This document shows positions 14,806-22,860 of a stretch of DNA of 23,488 bases, one piece after another. The DNA is from an uncultured Bacteroidales bacterium (GTDB taxonomy: Bacteria; Bacteroidota; Bacteroidia; Bacteroidales; F082): the NCBI GenBank assembly GCA_937877465.1, contig CALFIT010000058.1, positions 1 through 23,488 of the forward strand, given 5' to 3'. Both the position numbers and the translations under genes were made by a program. A model generated the notes under the pieces. That model did no database searches. It was given only the letters and a program-made list of their open reading frames with translations, and had not been told where the DNA came from. Every line of letters begins with the position of its first letter. Position 1 is the first letter of the stretch.

Positions 14806-16737
14806 ATGGACAACGAAATCATCGAAGACGGCATCTTCACGCAAAACGAAGCCCCCGCTCCAACGGTTGAAAACTACAACGACGACAGCATCATCACCCT
14901 TGAGGACATGGAGCACATCCGTCGCCGTCCGGGCATGTACATCGGCAAGCTCGGCGACGGCGCCTCGCAAGACGACGGCATCTATGTGCTTATCAAAGAG
15001 GTGATTGACAACTCCATCGACGAGTTCACTTCCGGCTTCGGCAAGAAAATCGAGGTGACGGTTGACAAGGCCGCCAAGAAGGTCAGCATCCGCGACTACG
15101 GGCGCGGCATCCCCCTCGGGAAGCTGATCGAGGCCGTCTCGAAGCTCAACACGGGCGCGAAATACGACAGCAAGGTGTTCCAGAAATCCGTCGGCTTGAA
15201 CGGCGTCGGCACCAAGGCCGTCAACGCGCTTTCGTCCTATTTCAAGGCGCAGTCCATCCGCGAGGGCAAGACCCGCATCGCCGAGTTCGCCCAAGGCAAG
15301 CTGACAAGCGACACGGGCATCATCGCCTCCGATGGCGACACCGGCACCTTGATTGAGTTCATCCCCGACACGGCCTTGTTCGGCAACTACCACTACATCG
15401 ACGAGTACATCGAAAAGCGCATCTGGAACTACGCCTACCTCAACCGTGGCTTGAGCCTGATTTACAACGAGAAACGCTATTATTCCAAGAACGGCCTCCT
15501 CGACCTGCTGCAAAACAACATGGAAGGCGAGGGCCTCTACCCCATCATCCACATCAAGGACGGCGACTTTGAGGCCGCCTTCACCCACGTCAACGGGCAG
15601 TCGAGCGACTATTTCTATTCCTTCGTCAACGGCCAGCACACCACCGAAGGCGGCACGCACCAGTCGGCCTTCCGCGAGGGCTATGCCCGCGTGGTGCGCG
15701 AGTTCTACCAAAAGGAATACGAGCCTGCCGACATTCGCCAAGGCTTGGTTTGCGCCTTGTGCGTGAGGATTCAAGAGCCTGTGTTTGAGGCACAAACGAA
15801 GACCAAGCTCGGCTCCACCCACCTCGCGCCCAACAATCCCGACGGCACCAACGACAGCCCCTTCCTGAAAACATACGTCTTCGACATCCTGAAGCGTCAT
15901 TTGGACAACTACCTGCACAAGAACCCTGAGACGGTCAGCGTGTTGCAGGCGAAAATCCAAGCCAACGAGAAGGAGCGCAAGGAGATTGCCGGCATCAAGA
16001 AAGCCGCCCGCGAGAGCGCGAAGAAGGTCAGCCTCAACAACCGCAAGCTCCGCGACTGCCGCATCCACCTCAACACCAACCACGAGAAACGCCTCGAAAG
16101 CACCATCTTCATCACCGAGGGCGACTCCGCCTCGGGCAGCATCACCAAGAGCCGCGATGTGCAGACGCAGGCCGTGTTCAGCTTGCGCGGCAAGCCGCTC
16201 AACTGCTTGGGAATGACCAAGAAAGTGTGCTACGAGAACGAGGAGTTCAACCTCTTGCAAGCCGCCCTGAACATCGACGAGGACATCGAGAACCTGCGCT
16301 ACAACAACATCGTCATCGCCACCGATGCCGACGTTGACGGCATGCACATCCGCCTGCTGATGCTCACCTTCTTCCTCCAGTTCTACCCCGACTTGGTGCG
16401 CAACGGCCACGTCTATATCCTGCAAACGCCGCTCTTCCGCGTGCGCAACAAGAAAGAGACCTACTACTGCTACAACGACGAGGAACGCATCGCCGCCAAG
16501 GAGAAATGCGGCAAGCAGGCCGAGATCACGCGCTTCAAAGGCTTGGGCGAAATCTCCCCCGACGAGTTCCGGGGCTTCATCGGCCCCAACATGCGCTTGG
16601 AGCCGGTCATCCTGCGCTACGACTTCGGCATCAAGGAGTTGCTGGAATACTACATGGGCAAGAACACCATGGAACGCCAACGGTTCATCATCGACAATTT
16701 GAGAATCGAGGACGACTCGGAGATGGATAAGATGTGA
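14806..16737 (+). CDS. parE: DNA topoisomerase IV subunit B
   Basis: This is the 643-residue ATPase/TOPRIM subunit of a type IIA topoisomerase that decatenates chromosomes. The GHKL ATPase shows EVIDNSIDEF (65-74, Mg-binding Asn), IRDYGRGIP (95-103) and SVGLNGVGTKAVNAL (128-142, ATP lid). The TOPRIM domain shows the acidic FITEGDSASGS (about 436-446) and DADVDGMHIR (about 507-516). The size and the shorter C-terminal part favour ParE over GyrB, though without a parC neighbour the call rests on sequence style. It has its own promoter box. The hipBA pair begins 69 bases after its stop, marking the start of an accessory island. Confidence 0.9.
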   Translation: MDNEIIEDGIFTQNEAPAPTVENYNDDSIITLEDMEHIRRRPGMYIGKLGDGASQDDGIYVLIKEVIDNSIDEFTSGFGKKIEVTVDKAAKKVSIRDYGRGIPLGKLIEAVSKLNTGAKYDSKVFQKSVGLNGVGTKAVNALSSYFKAQSIREGKTRIAEFAQGKLTSDTGIIASDGDTGTLIEFIPDTALFGNYHYIDEYIEKRIWNYAYLNRGLSLIYNEKRYYSKNGLLDLLQNNMEGEGLYPIIHIKDGDFEAAFTHVNGQSSDYFYSFVNGQHTTEGGTHQSAFREGYARVVREFYQKEYEPADIRQGLVCALCVRIQEPVFEAQTKTKLGSTHLAPNNPDGTNDSPFLKTYVFDILKRHLDNYLHKNPETVSVLQAKIQANEKERKEIAGIKKAARESAKKVSLNNRKLRDCRIHLNTNHEKRLESTIFITEGDSASGSITKSRDVQTQAVFSLRGKPLNCLGMTKKVCYENEEFNLLQAALNIDEDIENLRYNNIVIATDADVDGMHIRLLMLTFFLQFYPDLVRNGHVYILQTPLFRVRNKKETYYCYNDEERIAAKEKCGKQAEITRFKGLGEISPDEFRGFIGPNMRLEPVILRYDFGIKELLEYYMGKNTMERQRFIIDNLRIEDDSEMDKM

Positions 16738-16747
16738 GTTATTTTAC

Positions 16748-16805
16748 ATAAACTATCATATAATAAAATAAATTCCTATTTTTGCAGTCTCAAATGATAG
16801 TTTAT
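16748..16805 (+). promoter_or_regulatory. hipBA promoter inside a 12-bp-arm palindromic operator
   Basis: A perfect inverted repeat has arms at 16748-16759 (ATAAACTATCAT) and 16794-16805 (ATGATAGTTTAT), 34 bases apart. A -7 box TATTTTTG (16777-16784) lies between the arms. The right arm ends one base before the hipB ATG. This is the layout expected for autoregulation by a HipB dimer or paired dimers. Confidence 0.65.
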
Positions 16806-16806
16806 T

Positions 16807-17130
16807 ATGACGAAATCGACAAAAGGAACGCTGCTTCCAAGGAAACTCGCCAAGAACCTCACCATCGTTGGTGAGCAAATCAAATTGGCCCGACTGAGGC
16901 GTGACCTAAGCATAGCCCAAGTAGCCGAGCGTGCCACATGTTCCCAACTTTCGGTGATGCGCATTGAGAAAGGAGCACCCACCGTGGCGATAGGAATCTA
17001 TTTGCGCGTTTTGTATGCCTTGCAGTTGGACGAAGACATCCTCTTGCTGGCACAAAAAGACGAAATCGGGCGGAACCTACAAGACTTAGACTTGAAGCAA
17101 CGCCAAAGAGCCTCGAAAAAAACGGAATGA
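16807..17130 (+). CDS. hipB: HipB-like XRE-family antitoxin/repressor
   Basis: This 107-residue protein has a lambda-repressor-type helix-turn-helix at about 20-75 (VGEQIKLARLRRDLSIAQVAERATCS, then LSVMRIEKGAPTVAIGIYLRVLYAL). It lies upstream of hipA and overlaps it by 4 bases (ATGA), the classic hipBA order. HipB proteins bind and restrain the HipA kinase and repress their own promoter; a palindrome around the promoter fits that. The basic tail (LKQRQRASKKTE) could be the flexible part that is degraded to free HipA. Identification is by fold and context. Confidence 0.85.
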   Translation: MTKSTKGTLLPRKLAKNLTIVGEQIKLARLRRDLSIAQVAERATCSQLSVMRIEKGAPTVAIGIYLRVLYALQLDEDILLLAQKDEIGRNLQDLDLKQRQRASKKTE

Positions 17131-18389
17131 TGGAAAAACTACAAGTATATGCGGATTTCGATTGGTTAGATGCGCCTGCTTTGGTCGGCACTTTAAGCCA
17201 TGAAATGCTCAGGGGAACGCCTTCATACGGTTTTTCATTCGACGCGGAATGGCTGCGCTCACACCGTTCTGTCATTTTAAGCGGCGACTTGATGAACTTT
17301 TCAGGCAATCAATATAAATCCGGGGAAGTTTTTGGCTGTTTCAGTGATGCCATGCCCGACCGTTGGGGCAAAAGGTTGATTGACAAGCGAGAAAGGATAA
17401 AAGCCGAACAAGAGAGGCGCATCCCCAAGACCTTCACCGACTATGACTATCTGGCCCAGTTGGACGACTTCTCGCGCATGGGTGCATTTCGTTTCAAGCA
17501 AGGCGACGTGTTTATTGGAGCTTCGGAGCAGGACATGCGTGTGCCGCCATTGTCCAGCCTACGCGAATTTGTTTTCATGGCGCACGAATATGAAAAAAAC
17601 GAGCAGTCGGGACAATCCATAAAAGAGGAATGGCTCGACAACCTGTTCCGACAAGGTTCATCGTTGGGAGGCGCACGGCCCAAGGCCAATGTCTTGGACG
17701 AAAGAGGTCATCTTTTCATCGCTAAAATCCCTTCGGTATCCGACGACTACGACGTTGCCCTTTGGGAGCATTTTGCGCATGTAATGGCCAAGAAAGCCGG
17801 AATCCATGCCGCCGAAACCCGTTTGCTGAAACTTGACGGCGTAAAATATCACACGCTGCTGTCACATCGTTTCGACCGCACCGATGAGGGTCGCCGCAGG
17901 CATTTCGCTTCTGCCTTGACATTGGCCAACCTCAAAGACGGTGACAATGCTTCCACAGGACACGGTTATCTTGATATTGTGGATGTCATCATCGGTCCAA
18001 CCGGCATGGCTGACACAAACGCCACATTGAAAGAATTGTACCGTCGCGTGGCATTCAACATCTGCATTGGCAACCATGACGACCATTTCAGAAACCACGG
18101 ATTCCTTTTAGGCAAAAAAGGCTGGCAACTGTCGCCCGCCTACGACTTGAACCCCACCAATATGACAACCCAGAGTCTGTTGGTTTCTTCAAATTCAAAC
18201 GAGTCCTCTTTAGACATTCTCCTCGATGCTTGCGAAGACTACATGATTGACCCCAAAGAAGCCGAAGCTATCATTCAAGAAGTGAAGCAGTGTTTTGCTA
18301 ATTGGAGGATTATTGCGAATCAATGCCAAATCCCGAAGTCGGAGCAAGAGAGGTTTGCACGGAGATTTTCGATGTGTTTTGCAAATTGA
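17127..18389 (+). CDS. hipA: HipA-family Ser/Thr kinase toxin
   Basis: This 420-residue intact HipA carries an N-terminal subdomain (LSGDLMNFSG, GEVFGCFSDAMPDRWGKRL at 67-84) and the kinase core. The glycine-rich loop is QGSSLGGARPKA (176-187; a serine here is the self-phosphorylation site in studied HipA proteins), the lysine strand is LFIAKIPS, the catalytic loop NICIGNHDDHFRNHGF (311-326, Asp318 equivalent) and the metal Asp340 in LSPAYDLNP. Studied HipA kinases phosphorylate glutamyl-tRNA synthetase or other tRNA synthetases, stopping translation and promoting persistence. The target here is unknown. No broken motif is seen, so it should be active. Confidence 0.93.
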   Translation: MMEKLQVYADFDWLDAPALVGTLSHEMLRGTPSYGFSFDAEWLRSHRSVILSGDLMNFSGNQYKSGEVFGCFSDAMPDRWGKRLIDKRERIKAEQERRIPKTFTDYDYLAQLDDFSRMGAFRFKQGDVFIGASEQDMRVPPLSSLREFVFMAHEYEKNEQSGQSIKEEWLDNLFRQGSSLGGARPKANVLDERGHLFIAKIPSVSDDYDVALWEHFAHVMAKKAGIHAAETRLLKLDGVKYHTLLSHRFDRTDEGRRRHFASALTLANLKDGDNASTGHGYLDIVDVIIGPTGMADTNATLKELYRRVAFNICIGNHDDHFRNHGFLLGKKGWQLSPAYDLNPTNMTTQSLLVSSNSNESSLDILLDACEDYMIDPKEAEAIIQEVKQCFANWRIIANQCQIPKSEQERFARRFSMCFAN

Positions 18390-18415
18390 ACAGATTTGGT
18401 GGAAATCTGTTCAAT
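18385..18415. terminator. Perfect 13-bp hairpin between convergent hipA and the rhuM-like gene
   Basis: ATTGAACAGATTT (18385-18397) and its exact complement (18403-18415) enclose a 5-base loop. The hipA stop codon (18387-18389) lies in the left arm, and the rhuM-like stop is 13 bases beyond. There is no long T-run, so it may protect transcript ends rather than terminate alone. Confidence 0.55.
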
Positions 18416-18427
18416 AGGTTGAACACT

Positions 18428-19450
18428 TTACTTGATTGGCAACGCCTTGATATTCTCCAAGAAATCCTTTTCCACCTGGCTTAAGGTGCGCTGCTGGTAT
18501 TTTTTGTACTCACTTGTGGCGTGATCAATGGCTTGTTGATGCGATACAGTTCCTGCGCCTTGAAGCAGTTTTTCACCGCTCATGGTCAAAATGTTGTCCA
18601 AATGCGCTGCCCAGTCCTTCATGGTCATTACTTGCTGGCGTTCAGCTTGTCGTTCCGCAAAGTCCAAGTATCCTGAAACAATTTGTCCCATTGCCCGTAA
18701 TTCCTTTTCGTCTAAATAGTTCTTTGCTATGACGGCATCCTTTAAGTGCGGTCGGTCGCCTTCAAAAGTCGTAAGTCCCATGAACTCCTTTTCGGCATCG
18801 GCGCGACTGACAATGACCTCGGCAGCCGTTTGCCCGTGAACCGCATAATGAATCTTGTTCTGCACCCGCTTGAAAAACTCAATGGAAATGTCAGCCTTGG
18901 GATTGTAGTCAATGCTTGTAGCATAAATGTCAAGCACTTGCCGATAGAAAACCTTTTCGGAAGAACGGATGTCGCGAATGCGCTCCAAGAGTTCCTTCCA
19001 ATAGCCGCCACCTCCGAGGTTTTTCAGGCGGTTGTCGTCGAGGGCGAAGCCTTTTTTGATATATTCTTTCAGTACACCTGTAGCCCAAATGCGGAACTTG
19101 GTGGCCTTGGACGAATTGACGCGATAGCCAACGGAAATGATAGCATCAAGGTTATAGAATTGTGTTTGATAGTTTTTGCCGTCAGCGGCAGTTATTTCCA
19201 TTTTGGAAACAACTGAGTTTGCTACCAGTTCACCTTCTTCCAGAATATTACTCAAGTGTTTGCTGATAGCAGGTACTCCAACTCCGAATAGCGATGCCAT
19301 AGCCTTTTGAGTCGCCCATATTGTTTCGTCTTTGACAACTACTTGGATTACGCCTTCTTCATCGGGAAGTTGGTATAAGACATATTGCATTTCATTAGCC
19401 GTTAGGTTTTGCTCAGGATGTTGCTTGTATTCTATTGTCTGTGATTCCAT
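18428..19450 (-). CDS. rhuM: RhuM-family protein with borrowed N-terminus
   Basis: This 340-residue protein matches the virulence RhuM family, often found in pathogenicity or defence islands, whose role is unclear. Typical parts are VLYQLPDEEGVIQVVVKDETIWATQKAMASLFGV (24-57, a DNA-binding-like start), ISKHLSNILEEGEL, YNLDAIISVGYRVNSSKATKFRIWATGVLKEYI and the conserved helical middle DIRSSEKVFYRQVLDIYATSIDYNP. The first ten residues, MESQTIEYKQ, and 33 bases of DNA are identical to the start of the AlbA_2 gene at 22650, so this end was acquired by recombination. An inner ATG (19390, MQYVLYQL) may be the ancestral start. A -7 box favours 19450. Confidence 0.85.
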   Translation of the reverse strand: MESQTIEYKQHPEQNLTANEMQYVLYQLPDEEGVIQVVVKDETIWATQKAMASLFGVGVPAISKHLSNILEEGELVANSVVSKMEITAADGKNYQTQFYNLDAIISVGYRVNSSKATKFRIWATGVLKEYIKKGFALDDNRLKNLGGGGYWKELLERIRDIRSSEKVFYRQVLDIYATSIDYNPKADISIEFFKRVQNKIHYAVHGQTAAEVIVSRADAEKEFMGLTTFEGDRPHLKDAVIAKNYLDEKELRAMGQIVSGYLDFAERQAERQQVMTMKDWAAHLDNILTMSGEKLLQGAGTVSHQQAIDHATSEYKKYQQRTLSQVEKDFLENIKALPIK

Positions 19451-19467
19451 TGCTCTGTATTATGCTG

Positions 19468-19475
19468 CAAAAATA
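19468..19475 (-). promoter_or_regulatory. -7 box of the rhuM-like gene
   Basis: TATTTTTG on the minus strand, 17 bases upstream of ATG 19450. Upstream, the gap to 19596 holds a 7-bp hairpin (TGTTTCC with GGAAACA around 19552-19571) without a T-run, which may end the next minus-strand gene. Confidence 0.5.
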
Positions 19476-19596
19476 GCATTTATTTTAACAAAATCCAAGT
19501 TAATCGGCTTTTCCGAACAATCGACGCTTTCCAATGGGTGGTTTGAGTGGCTGTTTCCATTTTGGGAAACACCACGCTTTTCTCATTAGCAATACT

Positions 19597-20727
19597 CTAC
19601 TTAATTTCAATTCCATACCAAGCATCCGCTACCTTTTTCCGTTTTGAATTCTTATAACCTATCAAATCCACTTCTTTGGAATCTTCTATTTGCTGGCATG
19701 AAAAATGAAATACCGAATATATGGCACCTTCATCATAGATTGAATCTAATTCCGAACAACCTATTTCTTGACCATCAACCACAATGAAAAAATTCTCTTT
19801 TTGAGGTGTCCATATTCTATCCCAGCTTGATGAATATCGTTCATGAATGGTAATGATTATCTCATTATTGGTCTTCTCAGACAATACTAGTTCAATAAGT
19901 TTGTCGGTTTCGATTCTTTTACATCTTGGATGGTAAATACCATCGTCGAACAACCTTCCATTTATCCATAATTTGTATATATAATTGTTCGGGTTTAATG
20001 TTTCCGTAATCATCATCCTTGTGTCATTTCCAATATATGAAATAGTAGAAAACGCCAAATACGGAAAAACTATTCTGTAATCGGAAACACTTCCCTCGCT
20101 TGAAATACTTGTTTTCCAAACCATTTCTGGAGTCTCAATTCTTTTATTATCATAGGCATACAAATTAATTACGCTATGATAGTTATCAACTTTTTTCGTA
20201 ACATTATGATATCCAGTAATTCCGTATGAATAATTATAATAAGAATTCGTTCTTGTGGTTTCTGTTCCATAGGCATTGACATTGCCAAAACCTCGTGCAT
20301 AATAACCATCAACATCTATCCACCCCTGCGAATTTGAGAAACCTTCCACATTTACTGAACCATTTGAACTTGAAGTGGTAGTAACTGATGATAGATATTG
20401 CCCAAATATCGGTTTTGGAACATTTATCAAATACGATTCATCCGTAATATCAAAATGCATTAGAATAACAATATCAGCATTATCATGATCATCGCATTGT
20501 ATTGCGCCATTCATTTTCATTACCATGTCAATATATGAAGCATATTCTTTAAACTCCAGATCATTAGTGGGAAGATTGTCCATACAAGATTCTATATAAT
20601 ATGATTTTCCACTCATATCATAAGTTCCAAACGAATTGATGTTGATAGTAAGTTGAGAATTGTTTTGTGCGAAACAGATGGATGGGATTATTATTACTAA
20701 TATAATACTAAGAACCCTCGTTTTCAT
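19597..20727 (-). CDS. AT-rich secreted protein of unknown function (DUF4136-like features)
   Basis: This 376-residue protein starts with a signal peptide (MKTRVLSIILVIIIPSICFA, cut before Q), so it is exported. After it come short strands and a low-complexity Ser/Gly/Asn/Tyr stretch (VTTTSSSNGSVNVEGFSNSQ, then GYYARGFGNVNAYG). The alternation with ADIVILMHFDI and NLYAYDNKRIETPEMVWKTSIS recalls DUF4136-type lipoproteins, but this is a weak likeness and there is no lipobox. Base composition is much more AT-rich than the core genes, suggesting recent transfer. The frame is open to 20799, but only ATG 20727 gives a signal peptide and lies downstream of the -7 box. Function not recognised. Confidence 0.75.
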   Translation of the reverse strand: MKTRVLSIILVIIIPSICFAQNNSQLTININSFGTYDMSGKSYYIESCMDNLPTNDLEFKEYASYIDMVMKMNGAIQCDDHDNADIVILMHFDITDESYLINVPKPIFGQYLSSVTTTSSSNGSVNVEGFSNSQGWIDVDGYYARGFGNVNAYGTETTRTNSYYNYSYGITGYHNVTKKVDNYHSVINLYAYDNKRIETPEMVWKTSISSEGSVSDYRIVFPYLAFSTISYIGNDTRMMITETLNPNNYIYKLWINGRLFDDGIYHPRCKRIETDKLIELVLSEKTNNEIIITIHERYSSSWDRIWTPQKENFFIVVDGQEIGCSELDSIYDEGAIYSVFHFSCQQIEDSKEVDLIGYKNSKRKKVADAWYGIEIK

Positions 20728-20755
20728 TTTATATGTATTTTGAATTATTAAATTG

Positions 20756-20763
20756 CAAAAGTA
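20756..20763 (-). promoter_or_regulatory. -7 box of the AT-rich secreted protein
   Basis: TACTTTTG on the minus strand, 28 bases upstream of ATG 20727. It falls inside the longer open frame and so supports the shorter start. Confidence 0.6.
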
Positions 20764-21073
20764 TATAAAAAACAGATTCATTGCAAGTTTTTTTTCCATA
20801 TTAACAGCCAGACAATGATTGCTTCAAAAAGAAAACAATATCAACTAAATTCATCAATCGGACTGATAACTTTTGTCTACAATAGTATTTTAGGAAATTT
20901 TGACTGCCAAAGTTTTATTCTCATTATTTCTATTGATTAAAATTCACAATCAATAGATAACCAAACAATTACGCAAATTTTGCTTTCTTCATTTGGGAAC
21001 TTGGAAAGTGTTTCCTTGGGAACTTGGCAAAAACCCATTCGGCGAGTTGGCGAAAAAGCATTAGGTAATCGGA
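20764..21073. other. AT-rich intergenic region with a 12-bp direct repeat
   Basis: No gene was recognised here. TTGGGAACTTGG occurs twice in direct orientation (20993-21004 and 21016-21027), 11 bases apart, next to the winged-helix remnant. The stretch is otherwise AT-rich and unstructured by eye. Confidence 0.5.
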
Positions 21074-21237
21074 TTATCGCTTCACTATCCATCGGCCTGT
21101 ACGTGGACCGCCTTCTCGAACAAATAAACCTTTTTTTCTTAATACGTCAAGTTCCCTTTCAACGGCGCGTTTCTTCACCGCCATCATTACCGCCATTTTG
21201 GTTGCTGATGGCAACAAATTCAATAAAAAAACCGCTA
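21074..21237 (-). pseudogene. Remnant of a winged-helix C-terminus (second AlbA_2-type gene)
   Basis: Directly downstream of the AlbA_2 gene, in another frame and without a proper start, about 54 codons end VKKRAVERELDVLRKKGL, then FVREGGPRTGRWIVKR and a stop. This matches the end of the intact neighbour (VPTVQRIMKVLEQNGLIRRVGSKKTGYWQVVD) in pattern: recognition helix, RxG turn, GxWxV. An adjacent frame reads NGGNDGG, a linker seen in this family, which suggests a frameshift. It is most likely the tail of a lost or recombined paralogue. Confidence 0.55.
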
Positions 21238-22650
21238 TTAATCCACGACCTGCCAATAACCTGTCTTTTTGCTTCCAACACGACGAATTAGACCGTTTTG
21301 TTCCAAAACTTTCATGATGCGTTGTACGGTAGGAACAGAAAGCTTTATCTGTTCAGAAATGTATCCAACCGTTAATCTATCAGCTCCCCCTTTTATTCTA
21401 TCACTATCTTTTGCAGAATCTCTAATAAAATTAAAGACATTAATTTGGTTTTGAGTAAGTTGCATCTTGTTTATTCTATCATTTATTCTATCATTTATTC
21501 TATCAACCATCGTAATTTCACCGCCATTTTGTATATTGAGAGCAACAAATCTTTCACGCTGGATGGTGGCCAATACGCCGCCACGAACTTGCTCAAAGGT
21601 AGGGACTTGAAGGCTTTCCTGCTCAAAAGCATTCTTTATCTTCTCATAGCCTCGCCCCCAGTTTTCAATGAAACCAGCCAAATAAAACACTTTGGCTATG
21701 AGCTCGTTACGCGGATGTGACTCATGGGTGGTCATCAGATTTTCAGAGGTTATCTCGGGTGGAAAAGTTCCGCTGTTCCACAAGTCTATATGGTCGTCCC
21801 AAACACGCATCTGAATGAAAGTATTTCGATAGTCCTTGTGTACGATGGCATTGCAAATCATCTCACGAAGCGCGTCCTCCGGGATTTCCAACGGCTCGAT
21901 GCGATGCAGACCTTCGTATTTAATAGGCGCGACCAAATAGCGGCTGCGTAACGTTTGGATTACCTTTTCAGGCATACGGATAAGTGGACAAACAATATTG
22001 TCATCAAAAATCAAATCGGCTTGGCTTGCACCGAACCTGCCAATACGAAAAGAAGCAGAAAGACAGTAATCTTCAATGTCCTTTCCGAACAGCATCAACG
22101 CCGCAAAAGTGAGTTGTCCCTGTTTGTTGACAAGTTTGAGATTCCGCAAAATATGCTCCACGCCTTCATGTCTTGCGCTTTCGTTCAAACGTTTAGCTTC
22201 GATAGCGAAATTGACAAAATAGCGAACAGATTCTGGGTCGATGTCATCAAGTGTCGCGTTGGGTTCGATGTGCATGTCCCATGTAGTATGGCTTTGCCGC
22301 ATCAAAAAGTCAGTAAGCGCAGTGCCATTGAGTTCCTGAAGAGTGCTGCCACTGCGCATATAATACTTGCCATTGCACGAAACAGGTTGGTCGGAAGGCT
22401 TAATGTGAATGGCGACATACTCCTTTCCATCTTCATTAAGAATTTCAACATCAGGAATAATGCCCGTGGCTTGGATAGCCTTGTTGGGCAGGTTTTCCAA
22501 AAGGTATTTGGCGTTATTGACTCCGACTATTTCGCCAGCATCATTTATTCCGACATAAACCGTTCCACCTTGCGCATTGGCAAAGCCACTGATGTAGGCG
22601 AGGTACTTATCGTCCCATTGTTGCTTGTATTCTATTGTCTGTGATTCCAT
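21238..22650 (-). CDS. AlbA_2-domain ATP-binding regulator with C-terminal winged helix
   Basis: This 470-residue protein belongs to the large Bacteroidetes group with an N-terminal AlbA_2 (Schlafen-like) domain: MESQTIEYKQQWDDKYLAYI and FANAQGGTVYVGINDAGEIVG. A GHKL-like ATPase module follows (ALREMICNAIVHKDY with its Asn, DHIDLWNSGTFPPEIT, HPRNELIAKVFYLAGFIENWGRG). A linker carries in-frame DRIN repeats, then a winged-helix domain ends the protein (LTVGYISEQIKLSVPTVQRI, GLIRRVGSKKTGYW). Such proteins are annotated as transcriptional regulators or RecG-like helicase-related; real function is unknown and some relatives occur in defence islands. The promoter box is at 22670-22677. Confidence 0.9.
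   Translation of the reverse strand: MESQTIEYKQQWDDKYLAYISGFANAQGGTVYVGINDAGEIVGVNNAKYLLENLPNKAIQATGIIPDVEILNEDGKEYVAIHIKPSDQPVSCNGKYYMRSGSTLQELNGTALTDFLMRQSHTTWDMHIEPNATLDDIDPESVRYFVNFAIEAKRLNESARHEGVEHILRNLKLVNKQGQLTFAALMLFGKDIEDYCLSASFRIGRFGASQADLIFDDNIVCPLIRMPEKVIQTLRSRYLVAPIKYEGLHRIEPLEIPEDALREMICNAIVHKDYRNTFIQMRVWDDHIDLWNSGTFPPEITSENLMTTHESHPRNELIAKVFYLAGFIENWGRGYEKIKNAFEQESLQVPTFEQVRGGVLATIQRERFVALNIQNGGEITMVDRINDRINDRINKMQLTQNQINVFNFIRDSAKDSDRIKGGADRLTVGYISEQIKLSVPTVQRIMKVLEQNGLIRRVGSKKTGYWQVVD
21470..21505 (-). repeat. Three 12-bp tandem repeats encoding DRIN units
   Basis: The plus-strand unit TTTATTCTATCA occurs three times without gaps (21470-21481, 21482-21493, 21494-21505). On the minus strand it encodes the repeated D-R-I-N linker between the ATPase and winged-helix modules. 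Copy changes keep the frame. Confidence 0.9.
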
Positions 22651-22669
22651 TCTCCATCAAATCTTGCTG

Positions 22670-22677
22670 CAAAATTA
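22670..22677 (-). promoter_or_regulatory. -7 box of the AlbA_2 gene
   Basis: TAATTTTG on the minus strand, 19 bases upstream of ATG 22650. The following GCAGCA is shared with the leader of the rhuM-like gene. Confidence 0.55.
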
Positions 22678-22761
22678 TCAAAAATTACCATCGGCACAAT
22701 CATTTCCACCAAATTATTGCACCTTTGTCCGTCAAGATACTTGGCTAATCTTTCACGCTGA

Positions 22762-22860
22762 TCAATCCAAATACCCATCTGCTCTAACAAGTCCTTCCAA
22801 GGTTTCAAGAAAGGCCTCAACGGCGGGAACTAATGGCATTACATCAGCTTCGTTCAGCAT
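22762..22860 (-). CDS. Small 32-residue open frame coupled to the MNT gene
   Basis: ATG at 22860 overlaps the nucleotidyltransferase stop by 7 bases (ATGCTGA arrangement), suggesting coupled translation. The product is 32 residues, acidic and predicted helical (MLNEADVMPLVPAVEAFLET, then a short tail). It is too short for a HEPN toxin, the usual partner of MNT antitoxins. It may be a truncated partner, a genuine small protein, or chance. No family recognised. Confidence 0.35.
   Translation of the reverse strand: MLNEADVMPLVPAVEAFLETLEGLVRADGYLD

Noticed and set aside
14578..16680. 700-codon open frame on the minus strand opposite parE
   Set aside because: It is antisense to a certain topoisomerase gene in a GC-rich region where such shadows are common; the composition (V, A, D, H-rich) is typical of a reverse-frame artefact.
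21470..21505. CRISPR-like repeat
   Set aside because: Units are only 12 bp, gapless, and lie in frame inside a protein linker.
22632..22820. 62-codon minus-strand frame running into the AlbA_2 start
   Set aside because: It crosses the AlbA_2 promoter box and start region and shows no homology by eye; likely chance.
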